64,000 bases of DNA from Tahibacter amnicola (GCF_025398735.1 NZ_CP104694.1:2567001-2631000), one strand, 5' to 3'; counted from the first letter of the stretch, positions 34,526-43,969 are shown. Notes: generated by a model not told the origin, from the sequence alone. Numbers and translations are program-made.

Positions 34526-35836
34526 CTACGGAAACACTTCCGTGCGGAAGACGCCCCAGGCTTCGTCGCCACTGAAGTGCAGCTGCCGGCCGGCGACAAC
34601 GACGCGCGTGCGTCCACCGCTGACCTGCCAGCGTGCAAAGGAACCCCAGTCAAAGGGCAGGGCGCCGGGAACGAACGGCGTGCGGTTGAACGAAACCAGG
34701 CCGTTTCCGCCGAACGTCGAATCGATATCGCCGTTGCTCAGAAAACGGCCGACGATAGCAGCCGTACCGGTGGAGGAGAACATCGATCCCGCGAACAGGA
34801 CGGTGCCATCCCGCGTGGGTAGCAACTCGGTCAGTGCGGATCCGAAGCCTGCGATGGGATGCACTTTGCGAAACACCTGAGTACCGGTCGTGGTGTAGGC
34901 GGCCACGACGCTGTTGTCGTAGCCGTTCTCGCCCTGAGCCGTGCCGCCAACCCAGATCCGACCCGTGGCATCGGTTGCGATGGATTCGCACGCGTCCATC
35001 CTGTTACTGCCAGGCAGGTCGACAGCGACGGTGAGCTTTCCGTCGTTGCTGAAGCTCGTGTCGAGGGTGAGATCTGGCTTGAGCTGGGCAACGGCAAAGT
35101 CCAGGTCTTCCTGCGCGTCAAACAACGTCCATCCGCAGATCAGCAGCTTCCCGGTACCGACGCGGGCGATGGCGGTCGGATGGTCCGGACGGGACACGCC
35201 CGACGCCGTGAAGTCGATGCGACTGGTCAGCAGTGCCTGCCAGGTGGTCCCGTTGAAACGCCAGCGACGCACGACCCAGTCACTGCTTGGCGAAAAGTCG
35301 CCGGCGCCCACTGTCACCACGTCCCCATTGGGTTCTATCACCAGATCGACACCGTGCTCGGCAATGGCTTCGCCGTGAATGGTGCTGGTATACGGGCCGC
35401 GTTGGCCATCTTTGCCGAGGCGTTCGAGCGTGACGCAGGTCCGAAGTGCCGGTAATGGCGCACAGGCCTTGGCCGTGGAGAGCACGACCAGGGCGCCGTC
35501 GCCAGCGACGGCCACGGCGTTGGTCGTCGTTTCGCTGGCACCTGTCGCGTAGCTAAGCACCACGCGACCGTTCTGGCCGAAGCTCCAGTCCCGTGTGCCA
35601 TTGGCGTTAAGACGGATCAGTACGCCTTTGCCGGCGATGGAGGCCGCGCCGGCGGTGGCGAACACGATCTTTCCGTCTGCCTGGGTCGCCATGTACCGCG
35701 CCTTGCCGAAGCCGTCGGTGGTCTGGTCGTAGAAGTGACTGAAGGGCGGCGTGGCGCCGAAACTGAAGTCGATCGCGCCGGCGGCGCTGGCCTGGCTGTT
35801 GGCGAACAAGGCGAGACTGGCAATCACGTATTTCAC
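34526..35836 (-). CDS. Exported delta-60 repeat (beta-propeller-like) protein
   Basis: A 436-residue protein with a signal peptide (cleavage near SQASAAG) and repeated units of 55-60 residues ending in D-x-S-F-G/S-x-x-G: IDFSFGATPP, RDWSFGQNGRV, LDTSFSNDGKL and IDSTFGGNGLV. These are the hallmark of delta-60 repeat proteins, predicted to fold as a seven-bladed propeller. Four cysteines lie in the middle blades. The role is unknown; such proteins are abundant and secreted in Xanthomonadales. A second member of the family is encoded at 55 kb. It ends in GVFRTEVFP, without the GF tag seen in other exported proteins here. Confidence 0.85.
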   Translation of the reverse strand: MKYVIASLALFANSQASAAGAIDFSFGATPPFSHFYDQTTDGFGKARYMATQADGKIVFATAGAASIAGKGVLIRLNANGTRDWSFGQNGRVVLSYATGASETTTNAVAVAGDGALVVLSTAKACAPLPALRTCVTLERLGKDGQRGPYTSTIHGEAIAEHGVDLVIEPNGDVVTVGAGDFSPSSDWVVRRWRFNGTTWQALLTSRIDFTASGVSRPDHPTAIARVGTGKLLICGWTLFDAQEDLDFAVAQLKPDLTLDTSFSNDGKLTVAVDLPGSNRMDACESIATDATGRIWVGGTAQGENGYDNSVVAAYTTTGTQVFRKVHPIAGFGSALTELLPTRDGTVLFAGSMFSSTGTAAIVGRFLSNGDIDSTFGGNGLVSFNRTPFVPGALPFDWGSFARWQVSGGRTRVVVAGRQLHFSGDEAWGVFRTEVFP

Positions 35837-35970
35837 GGGCGTTCCTCTGCTGTCGGGGCCGGGCCGGAGCGGCGCGGCAGTCCGTAGCAGGCAGAAACGC
35901 AGGTTGGGGAAAAATCCGGAAATTGCGATAGGCCCGGGCCGGATCGACGATCGGGCCCGGGCGCTCGTCC

Positions 35971-37521
35971 CTACTGCCGCTCCACCACCAGGCTTGACGC
36001 CAGGTCGTTGAAATCCGGCAGTCCCGTGGCATCGGACGTAACGACGCGAGATCGTCCCTGGAAACCGGCGTGTTCGAACAGGGTGACCTTCCAGCCCGGC
36101 AGCACGACGACAGAACTGACAACGTCGTTGCCGATGCCCAGTGCGCCGATGTCGTAGCGGCCTTCGCCAAAGTGCTGAGTGCGTCCGGCGTATCCATTGT
36201 GCTCGAACACGGCGACGGCAGGTTCCTGCGTGACGACGAGACTGGACATCGTGTCGTTGAAGTCCGCGAGAAATGGCGTATCGCCGCGCACCGTCCTGCT
36301 GCGGCCCTGGAATCCGGCGTGCTCGAACAGTGTGACGGACATCCCTGGTGGCACCGAGAGCGAGCTCAGGGTGTCGTTGCCGATGGCGAGCGAAGCAATG
36401 TCGTAGCTGCCCGGTCGCAAGGACTGCGGCCGGCCGGCATAGTCGGCGTGGCTGAACAGCGTAACGCCGGTATTGAGCGCGATGATCTTGTCGATCAGGC
36501 CCTGCCCGGGAAAATCGGCCATGACTGTGCCGACAAAATTCAATCGCGCGGCGTCGATGAGCGCTGACGTCAGCACATTGGTTCCTTCGAAGGCGATGGT
36601 GCAGATGCCAATGAAGCAGCTGACGCGGGGAAAGTCCGGGTAAGAGCTGTTCCAGCCGGGTGTCGTCAACCCTGTTGCCAGGCGCGATGCGCCCGTACCG
36701 GGGCTGGAGTGGCCGCTGGCCACGAAGTAGGGAAATGCGCCGCCGGAGCCGGACAGGTAATTCATATGGAAGGCGCGTACCGACTCATCGCTGGCGTTGG
36801 CAGCCAGCAGATGGTGCTTCACCGCCAGCCACTTGTCGTAGAGCGCCCAGTTAGTGGAAAGGTGGTAGTTGTCCTGGATGGCGAGCGCGCCGTAGGCGAT
36901 GCCGAAGCGTGCCCCGGCGAAGTTGGCCAGGACGACTATTTTTCCACGCACATCGTTCAGCGTCGGGTTGGGATCGTTTGACTTCCAGAAATAGCCGCTG
37001 TAGCGCGGATCGTTCGCGTAGGTATCGAATATCTCCGGGAAGCTCATGGAGCTGTTGGCCGGTTCATGCTCTTCCTTGATACGCATCAGCACCGTCTCGC
37101 CGGGATGCTGTTGCAGGAAGCGCGCGACGGTCTGGAGGACATCGTCGAAGTTGGCGTGCAGATAAACAGCGCCGTGATGCATGGTGAACTTGTTATCGAT
37201 TCGCCGGCAGCGGATATCGAGCACCCGTACGCCAGCAGCCAGCTGCGTGGCCAGGGGCATCGTCTGGGTCTGAGCGATATCGGCCAGCGGGAAGGACACG
37301 TTGTACGCCATCGTGTCGTGGGTGCCGGGAAGGGAAAGGTCTTTCAACCGGCGGTGCCCGGCAACGCCGCGCATCCAGTCGCTTTGGGTGTGGGTGATGC
37401 CAGTGTCGTGCGAGTAGGCGGATGACAGGTGGGCAGAGGCGGTGTGCGTCAGCGCGAGGGACAGGAGCACTCCACCAAAAAGATGCGCCTTGCCGGAAGT
37501 ACGCATGTTCGTGACAACCAT
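35971..37521 (-). CDS. Exported PI-PLC-type phosphodiesterase fused to two beta/gamma-crystallin domains
   Basis: A 516-residue protein from ATG 37521 with a signal peptide ending near TASAHL. Residues about 45-340 form a phosphatidylinositol-specific phospholipase C X-type barrel with the two catalytic histidines expected at His68 (SLPGTHDTMAY) and His115/116 (FTMHHGAV). Residues 353-516 are four Greek-key motifs (VTLFEHAGFQGRS type), making two beta/gamma-crystallin domains, each motif ending in the Ca-binding N-D-x-x-S-S signature (NDTLSS, NDTMSS, NDVVSS, NDLASS). Bacterial PI-PLCs cleave phosphatidylinositol or GPI anchors to cyclic inositol phosphate without metal; the crystallin part probably confers Ca-dependent stability. 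The exact lipid substrate is inference. Confidence 0.88.
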   Translation of the reverse strand: MVVTNMRTSGKAHLFGGVLLSLALTHTASAHLSSAYSHDTGITHTQSDWMRGVAGHRRLKDLSLPGTHDTMAYNVSFPLADIAQTQTMPLATQLAAGVRVLDIRCRRIDNKFTMHHGAVYLHANFDDVLQTVARFLQQHPGETVLMRIKEEHEPANSSMSFPEIFDTYANDPRYSGYFWKSNDPNPTLNDVRGKIVVLANFAGARFGIAYGALAIQDNYHLSTNWALYDKWLAVKHHLLAANASDESVRAFHMNYLSGSGGAFPYFVASGHSSPGTGASRLATGLTTPGWNSSYPDFPRVSCFIGICTIAFEGTNVLTSALIDAARLNFVGTVMADFPGQGLIDKIIALNTGVTLFSHADYAGRPQSLRPGSYDIASLAIGNDTLSSLSVPPGMSVTLFEHAGFQGRSRTVRGDTPFLADFNDTMSSLVVTQEPAVAVFEHNGYAGRTQHFGEGRYDIGALGIGNDVVSSVVVLPGWKVTLFEHAGFQGRSRVVTSDATGLPDFNDLASSLVVERQ

Positions 37522-37946
37522 CGTTTCATCCTCAACAGGGGAACTGCGTGGAAGAACACGTACGGGGAACAGCGGGCAGGGACGATTGATCCGTTCAGGG
37601 CACCATGGACGGCTCCGGATGTCAGTTCGAGGGCAAGCGAGCCCGCACCGGCGGCGACGCCGGTGAGGATGGGAAGGCTGTGCGACGGCACGGGCCGGAG
37701 GCGATCGAACGGCAGTGCATCCCGTGGCCCGCGGGCGCCATTCGCAGCGGTATTCAAGCACAGACTGCCGGGCCGGCTGCAAGGGAGGGTTTCCGGTCGA
37801 CAGGCTTGCCGGGAATGCCCCCCATGGTCCGCATTGCCCCTTACGCTGGTGCGCGTACAGTGGCCGCCTGTCGAATGTCGATTTTCGAAGGGCCCGATCG
37901 TCTCCACCGTGGTGGAACCCACCGACAACCCAAAGGAATCCCATCC
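37522..37946. other. Intergenic region between divergent genes
   Basis: 425 bases between the start of the PI-PLC gene (minus) and the DGPF gene (plus). In-frame extensions of both genes are Arg/Pro-rich and not convincing. The promoter of the DGPF/sigma pair should lie close to 37900; no sigma-70 consensus was evident, which fits possible autoregulation by the ECF factor. Confidence 0.5.
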
Positions 37947-38312
37947 ATGCAGTACATGCTCTTGATCTACAGCGAAGAATCGGCCTGGGCGAACCTGTCG
38001 CCGGCAGACATCACCCAGGTGCTGGAGGCCTATCGGGCCTACTCCAGGGAGCTGGCGGAGGCCGGCGTGCTGCGCGGTGGCTCCGAACTGGCGCCCACGG
38101 CCACGGCCACCACGGTCCGGGTGCGCAATGGCAAGCCACTGCTGACGGATGGCCCCTTCGCGGAAACGCGCGAACAGCTCGGCGGCTACTATCTGATTGA
38201 CGTTCCGTCACTGGACGAAGCCACGCGCTGGGCTGCCCGGATACCGTCGGCAACGATGGGGTCCATCGAGGTGCGGCCGCTGACCGAGAACCAGGCGAAC
38301 GCGCAGGTGTGA
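37947..38312 (+). CDS. YCII-related DGPF-domain protein, partner of ECF42 sigma factor
   Basis: A 121-residue protein (MQYMLLIYSEE) of the YCII/DGPF family, with the name-giving motif in LLTDGPFAETREQLGGYYLID at about residues 71-90. It ends 42 bases before the sigma-factor gene on the same strand. DGPF proteins are consistently encoded beside ECF42-type sigma factors; they are thought to belong to the regulon or sensing mechanism, but biochemical function is not established. The fold is a ferredoxin-like dimeric barrel with an Asp/His active site proposed for YciI. Confidence 0.9.
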   Translation: MQYMLLIYSEESAWANLSPADITQVLEAYRAYSRELAEAGVLRGGSELAPTATATTVRVRNGKPLLTDGPFAETREQLGGYYLIDVPSLDEATRWAARIPSATMGSIEVRPLTENQANAQV

Positions 38313-38354
38313 GGGTCGGGCCGGCCCGGTGTCGCACGCCGGCCGGCCCATTCC

Positions 38355-39623
38355 ATGATCAACCGGGCCATTGCCACGCTGTGCCGCCAGGAAGGCGGCC
38401 GCATTCTTGCGAGCCTGATCCGCCACTTCGGCGACTTCGACATCGCCGAGGAGGCGCTGCAGGACGCATTCGAACAGGCCCTGGGTCATTGGCCGGCAGC
38501 CGGCGTACCTGATAACCCGGCGGGCTGGCTGTTCCGGGTGGCGCGCAACCGGGGCCTCGACCAGCTCCGCAAGCGTGCGCCGTTGCACCACGATGCGGCC
38601 CTGATCGAACAGATCCAGGCGCCGTCGCGCGACGATGACGATACGGCCGAATTCGGCAGCGATGACGATCGGCTGCGCCTGATCTTCACCTGCTGTCATC
38701 CGGCGCTGGCACCATCGGCGCAGATCGCGCTGACCCTGCGTACGGTCTGCCAGTTGCAGACGGCTGAAATTGCCCGCGCGTTTGTCGAACCGGAGGCTAC
38801 GACGGCGCAGAAACTGGTGCGCGCCAAACGCAAGATCAGCCAGGCACGGATTCCCTATGCGATTCCCGTGCGGGAAGAGTGGCCCGAACGCGTGGCGGCG
38901 GTCTTGGCCGTCGTCTACCTGCTCTTCAACGAAGGATATGCCGCGACGACGCACCACGGCCTGCTGCGCCTGGACCTCACCGCCGAAGCCATCCGCCTGG
39001 GGCGCGAGATGATCCGGCTGCTGCCGGACCAGGCCGAAACGACGGGGCTTCTGGCGCTGATGCTGTTTCACCATTCGCGCCGCGCGACGCGTGTCGATGT
39101 GGAAGGTGTGCTGGTTCCCCTGGAGCTGCAGGACAGGGGCGCGTGGGATCGCGACGAAATACGCGACGCCACGGCGTTGCTGGATAGTGCCTTGTTGAAG
39201 CGGCAGCCCGGCCCTTACCAGATCCAGGCCGCGATCGCTGCCCTCCACGCCAATGCGCCGACAGCAGCGGACACCGACTGGATCCAGATTGTTGCGCTGT
39301 ACGGGGCGCTGCTGCGCCACCAGCCGACGGCCGTCGTCGAGCTCAATGCCGCTGCCGCGCTGGCCATGGCAACGTCACCCGAGCAGGGATTGGCGTGGAT
39401 GGATCGGATTGCGGCATCAGGCCGCCTGCCGGAGTACCACCTGCTGCCGGCGGCCCGTGCAGACCTGCTGCGTCGAATGGCGCGTTACGACGAGGCTGGC
39501 GTCGCCTACCGCATGGCGTTGGCGCTGGCGACCAATCCCGCGGAAACCGCCTATCTGCAGCGCCGGCTGGCGCAGGTCGAGGCCGCTTCCGCGGGTGGCA
39601 GCATCAATCCCAGCCGTCCGTGA
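38355..39623 (+). CDS. ECF42-type RNA polymerase sigma factor with C-terminal extension
   Basis: A 422-residue protein. Region 2 (ASLIRHFGDFDIAEEALQDAFEQAL, NPAGWLFRVARNRGLDQLRKR) occupies about 12-80 and region 4 (ALTLRTVCQLQTAEIARAFVEP, TTAQKLVRAKRKI) about 120-165. A roughly 230-residue helical, TPR-like C-terminal extension (DUF6596 region; VVYLLFNEGYAAT) is the hallmark of ECF42 (SigI-like) factors. There is no anti-sigma gene next to it; in this group control is attributed to the extension itself. Co-encoded with the DGPF protein. The last 20 bases overlap the 3' end of the convergent beta-propeller gene. Confidence 0.92.
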   Translation: MINRAIATLCRQEGGRILASLIRHFGDFDIAEEALQDAFEQALGHWPAAGVPDNPAGWLFRVARNRGLDQLRKRAPLHHDAALIEQIQAPSRDDDDTAEFGSDDDRLRLIFTCCHPALAPSAQIALTLRTVCQLQTAEIARAFVEPEATTAQKLVRAKRKISQARIPYAIPVREEWPERVAAVLAVVYLLFNEGYAATTHHGLLRLDLTAEAIRLGREMIRLLPDQAETTGLLALMLFHHSRRATRVDVEGVLVPLELQDRGAWDRDEIRDATALLDSALLKRQPGPYQIQAAIAALHANAPTAADTDWIQIVALYGALLRHQPTAVVELNAAAALAMATSPEQGLAWMDRIAASGRLPEYHLLPAARADLLRRMARYDEAGVAYRMALALATNPAETAYLQRRLAQVEAASAGGSINPSRP

Positions 39624-41453
39624 ACAGGTCGTCACCGGTGCGAAGTACACCATTGGAATAGACAGCAATGAATTCGCCCTTGCCGGCAGACGCTATGCTC
39701 TGCAGGAAGTGAACCGGCGAGTCGGGTTGCCGGGTCCAACGGATACCGTCGGGCGAGGTGGCGACGACGAAGTTCACGCCCATGAACTGGCGGCCGTCCC
39801 AGGCGATCTGGTCGAAGGCATGCCAGGGCAATCCGGTCGCGTGTGTCTGCCAGGTGGCGCCGTCGGTCGAGGTCATGACATTGGCGGCCACTGTCGCGAC
39901 GAACACAGACCCGTTCCATACCACGTCGCGCGGTCCCTGGTACTGGCCGTCGGTGCTGTCGTAGCGCACCGTCCACGCGATCCCGTCCGGCGAGCTGATG
40001 ATGGCGCCACCGTCGACCCATGTGCCCACCGCGACAAACACCTCGCCATTGAAAACGACGCGGTTGAGGCGCCGGAACGTGTTGGAGGTGCGTTGTGTCA
40101 GATCACGCCATCTTCCGATGTCTGCACGGTACCGCCGTCGCCAACGGCGACGAAACGTCCGCGCCCCCAGGCCACGCTGTTGACGGAATAGCTCGGGGAG
40201 GTTGCGGAACCGGCAGGAATCCAGGTCGTGCGATCGGCCGATGCCCAGATCGAGCCGCCCACGATGACGCTGCGTTCGCCGACGGGCGTCTGCGCGCGGG
40301 CGATGTCGGTGAGCGGCGGTGTAAAGCCATGGCCGACCTGGAACGGCGTCCAGTGGCGACCGTCGGACGACCGCAGCGAAGGGCCGAGATAGCCCAGCGC
40401 GACGTATTCATCTCCCACCCACCGCACGGCGTAGAGATTGGTCAGTTCGCCCTGGCGACGCGGCGTCCACGATGTGCCGTCGGGCGAGGTGGCGACAAAG
40501 CCGTCTTCGCCGACCAGGACGAACTGGGATCCGGTCCAGGTCACGCCATTGAGTTCGCCGTGGTGATCCACTTCCCGTGCTTCCCAGGTGGAACCATCCG
40601 TCGAGACGTATATCACCGCGGGCTCGGCGCCACCGTTGTAGCCAACTGCGACGTAACGGCCGCCTCCTGCGGCCAGGTGACGTCTGTCGTGACCCGGGAA
40701 GGGGGTATTCGTCCACTCGGTGAGATTGGTCGTCGTGAACGTGAGCGGCTGGTTGGATTTGTCGCGCGCGAGGAAGGTCACGCGGCCGTTGCCGGCGGCG
40801 ATGGCGTCGGCGCGCAGGCCGGGCAGGCGGTGAGATGTCCACTGCGCGCCGTCCGGTGATGCGAAGATGGTCGTATCGTCGTAGGTGAAGCTCGCTGTCC
40901 CGGTCATTCCGATCGCGACAAATTGCGCGCCGGTCCAGACCACGTCCTGCAGGCGGACGCGATCGGCCAGCGCCGGATCAATGTGCGAGGGTTGCCAGGA
41001 TTCGCCGTTGGCTGAGGTCAGGATCGCGCCGCTGTCGTCAGTGGTGGCGACAAACCGGGTGCCATCGCTGGCGATGCGGGTCAGGCGCAAGGACGCGTCC
41101 TGGAAGTGCGGTGTCCATGCGCGTCCGTCGGGCGAGGTCAGCAAGGCACCGTCCCAGCCGACAGCGACAAAGCGGCTACTGCCCCAGGCGACGCCACGCA
41201 GGTAGGCGCGTGTGTTACCCGGGCGGGGTGTCCAGGTGATGCCGTCGTCGGAACTCAGCAGTGTGCCGCGATCGCCCACGGCCACGTGCGTGGATCCGTT
41301 TGAGAGAACGGCCTGAAGCGTATTGCCCTGCGGCAAAGGGGTGGACCAGCGCCAGGCCTGCTGCGCGGCGGCAGGCAGGGTGCCAGTCATCAGGCAGGCA
41401 GCGATGGCACCGGTAACGGAAAAAGATCTAAAAAGGCGCGTAAACGCGTTCAT
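39604..41453 (-). pseudogene. Exported beta-propeller protein, broken by a one-base deletion
   Basis: From ATG 41453 (MNAFTRLFRSF, signal peptide ending near PAAAQQ) a propeller of repeated S-S/P-D-G-x-x-W-T units (SSDDGITWTP, TSPDGRAWTP, STDGSTWEA, SSDGRHWTP) runs to EDGVI and a TGA at 40098-40100. The next unit (RTSNTFRRLN, FNGEVFVAVGTW) and three more blades continue in another frame to 39604. A single G inserted at the TGA restores EDGVIWTQ exactly as in the other units, so the defect is one deleted base. The joined protein would be about 617 residues, Ycf48/sialidase-like in repeat style. It ends exactly in DLFTDGWD, a variant of the tag found on other exported proteins here. Real mutation or sequencing error cannot be told apart. 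Confidence 0.82.
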
Positions 41454-41557
41454 GGTGAATTTCCCACGGTTTCGTACACAGGTATCGGTGTGTACGACGT
41501 GGGAAAGGCGCTTCCACCCGACCTCGACGAACTCGCAGACGCAGAAGTGCTGGCCAG

Positions 41558-42661
41558 CTACGGTTCTGTGCGCTCCAGCCACGCCAGTCCCATCGGATTG
41601 AGGCTCTGCACATAGCGGCGCTCGTCCGTCTCGGTGATGCCGGTGACCTCGGGGAACGCGCCGGTCGGATCCTGCAGGTCTTCGACGATGGTGCCGTCAT
41701 CAGTGAAGGCGATGGCGTGCCCATAGGGCGGCGGGGGCGGGCGCATCACCGGCGGCAGGCGCAGCAGGAGTTTTCGCAGGGCGGGCGCGTCGGACATGTC
41801 GTCCAGCAGTGCCAGTCGTGGACTGGCCAGCCCGAGCCAGACGCGCCCGTCGCGGCCGCGCAGAAGGTTGTCGGGAAAACCGGGGAGGTTGTCCAGCAGT
41901 ACGCTCGCCTGCGGGGTCGCCTGACGGATATCGAGCTGGTCGGCATCTACGCCGATTTTCCACACGCGGTAGCGCGCCATCTCCACCACGAGCAGGTGCG
42001 CCTGATCGCGGGTGAGGGCGATGCCGTTGGCGAAATTCAGGCCGTGGACGACGATTCGTGCAGCCTTCGTGGCCGGATCGTATTCGATCACGCGACCGGA
42101 CCCGGATTGCTCGACGATGTCATGGAGACTGGCTTGCTTGAGACCCAGATCCGCCGGGGAAAAACGGGTCGTCGCGTCGGTGAGATACACCTTGCCGTTT
42201 GCAGCCACCACGACGGCGTCGGCGAAACGGATCGGATCGCCCTCGACCGTGTTGGCCAGTACCGTAACCGCACCTGCCGGGGTGATCGCCAGTAGCCCCT
42301 TGATGGCATCGGCGGCAATCAGGTTGCCGGCGGCATCGAAGTCAAATCCCAGCACGCGGCCGCCGGTGGTGGCGAAGAGCTCCTGGTCAGTCCCGTCCGG
42401 CTTCATGCGCAGCACTTTGCCATTGTCGACGGCCAGGTACAGCTTGCCGTCGGTGTGCAGCACGATGTGTTCGGGGGCGGTGTCGGCGCCCAGCGGCACG
42501 ACAGTCAGGTTCGACAGCCGGGTATTGGCGGCATGAACGCCGGTGTAGCCGGGAGACGGCTTTGCGGTCCACCGTGTCGGCTCGATTGGCACCGGCCAGA
42601 ACATCAGGTAAGCGGCCAGGGCGACGCTGAGAAGGGCCAGGCTCAATGCCAGTCGTTTCAT
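41558..42661 (-). CDS. Membrane-anchored SGL/strictosidine-synthase-like beta-propeller
   Basis: A 367-residue protein from ATG 42661 with an uncleaved N-terminal anchor or signal helix (LALSLALLSVALAAYLMFW). It is a six-bladed propeller of the SMP-30/gluconolactonase/strictosidine synthase-like group: GKVLRMKPDGTDQE, GFDFDAAGNLIAAD, VYLTDATTRF, RVIEYDPATKAARIV, LNFANGIALTRDQ, VWKIGVDADQ, LPGFPDNLLRGRDGRVWLGLASPR. The NGIALT and GFPDN blocks match the adipocyte plasma-membrane-associated protein branch, which has arylesterase-like activity in animals; bacterial role unknown. It lies 104 bases downstream of the propeller gene on the same strand. Confidence 0.82.
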   Translation of the reverse strand: MKRLALSLALLSVALAAYLMFWPVPIEPTRWTAKPSPGYTGVHAANTRLSNLTVVPLGADTAPEHIVLHTDGKLYLAVDNGKVLRMKPDGTDQELFATTGGRVLGFDFDAAGNLIAADAIKGLLAITPAGAVTVLANTVEGDPIRFADAVVVAANGKVYLTDATTRFSPADLGLKQASLHDIVEQSGSGRVIEYDPATKAARIVVHGLNFANGIALTRDQAHLLVVEMARYRVWKIGVDADQLDIRQATPQASVLLDNLPGFPDNLLRGRDGRVWLGLASPRLALLDDMSDAPALRKLLLRLPPVMRPPPPPYGHAIAFTDDGTIVEDLQDPTGAFPEVTGITETDERRYVQSLNPMGLAWLERTEP

Positions 42662-42819
42662 ACGGATGTCCCGGGTGGCGTGCGGCGGTGCGGTAGGCAG
42701 GCGCCGGCGATCCGACACTGTACTGGGCGACACCGCGTACTGTCGACGGTTGCACACGCGGTGGCTGGGAGGACGCCTCGAATACACATCTAGCTGATTG
42801 ACACTTTTGCACGCCGGCT

Positions 42820-42831
42820 CCCGAATTCGGG
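42820..42831. promoter_or_regulatory. Perfect 12-bp palindrome upstream of hydrolase gene
   Basis: CCCGAATTCGGG lies 67 bases before the start of the alpha/beta hydrolase gene and 16 bases after a TTGACA (42798-42803), so it occupies the -10 region if that hexamer is a -35. It is a plausible operator, but there is no obvious -10 hexamer and no regulator gene adjoins. Confidence 0.3.
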
Positions 42832-42898
42832 TGACGCATGAGGGATCCGTCGTGACGACGGGCCCCGGCGCTACCCGATGTGTAATGAGGAGACTGCT

Positions 42899-43945
42899 GT
42901 GAAGGGAATGAAACGGTGGATTGGCGTGCTCGCCGCAGGCCTTGGGCTGTTTTCCGTAGCGGCCGGCGCGGCCGTTACGCGTCAGGTGCTATCGCTGCCG
43001 GACGTGCCTTTGCGTCCCGGTGTCGCGGTGACGCTCAGCGCCACGGTGTTCCAGAGTCAACCCGCGTGCCTTCCGTCGCAGACGGTGCTCGCCCTGCACG
43101 GGCTTGCGCACACGGCGGCCACGTATGAGCCGCTGGCGCGTACCGTGTTCGCGACGCCGCTGGCGGCACGCGCCGTGTGTCGCGTCGTCGCATTGGACCT
43201 GCCCGGACACGGCCTGAGCGGATTGCCCACGGGCCTGCGGTTCGGCGAACTCACCCTGGACGACTACGTCGCGGCGCTCGACGGCGCATTGCCCCGGCTG
43301 CGTGCCCGTGGCATGCACGTGCGTGCGCTGGTGGGTCACAGCATGGGCGGTGAAGTGATCGTGCTGGCGCAGCAGGCGCTGGCCAATCGCGGCACCAGCC
43401 TGCGCGCCGCGCACGGCGTGGCCGGTGTGCTGCTGCTCGCCCCGGCGTTGCCGCGTCCGATGGCGTGGTCGCTGGCCGATAGCGGCGCCGCGGCCCAGGT
43501 GCTGGGTCCCTTCATTGGCGAGGATCCCGTACTCGGCCCGGTGGTGCGCATCCCGGAACCCGCCTGGACGGCGTTGTTCTTCACCAATGCCAGCGGCACC
43601 GTCGTTCCCGGCACGCCGGCGAACCCGCACCAGCGCGGCTACATCGCGGCGGAATCGCTCTTTGCCGGTGCCCAGCTGACCGGCACTGCGCCATTCGTGC
43701 GTCCCAGCGTGGCAGCGGGGCTGTTCGCCGCCAACCGTGGCACCGCGCTGGGCGTGGTCAGTTTCAGTGACGATGTGTTCCTGCCGCCTGCGGAAATTGC
43801 CGCCCTGCATACCCATCTGACGGCCAGCACGTCCGGAATGGGCCACGTGACGGTGACAGATCCTGCCGCCGTTCACGACATGTATCTGTCGAATCCCTCG
43901 CTGATGGTGCAGCGTGCGATAGCAGCGTTTGCTGCTCTACTTTAA
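42899..43945 (+). CDS. Exported alpha/beta hydrolase
   Basis: A 348-residue protein. GTG 42899 is preferred because AGGAG (42887-42892 region) stands at good distance; ATG 42908 is the alternative. A signal peptide ends near AAGAAV. The alpha/beta-hydrolase fold has an oxyanion strand TVLALHGLAHTAATYEPL, ALDLPGHGLSG, a nucleophile elbow GHSMGGEV with Ser148, and a late catalytic His probably in GMGHVTVTDP (about residue 318). A substrate cannot be deduced; family members are esterases, lipases or peptidases. A good terminator follows 25 bases after the stop. Confidence 0.85.
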   Translation: MKGMKRWIGVLAAGLGLFSVAAGAAVTRQVLSLPDVPLRPGVAVTLSATVFQSQPACLPSQTVLALHGLAHTAATYEPLARTVFATPLAARAVCRVVALDLPGHGLSGLPTGLRFGELTLDDYVAALDGALPRLRARGMHVRALVGHSMGGEVIVLAQQALANRGTSLRAAHGVAGVLLLAPALPRPMAWSLADSGAAAQVLGPFIGEDPVLGPVVRIPEPAWTALFFTNASGTVVPGTPANPHQRGYIAAESLFAGAQLTGTAPFVRPSVAAGLFAANRGTALGVVSFSDDVFLPPAEIAALHTHLTASTSGMGHVTVTDPAAVHDMYLSNPSLMVQRAIAAFAALL

Positions 43946-43969
43946 CCACCACATCACGCTCCTCCGTGA

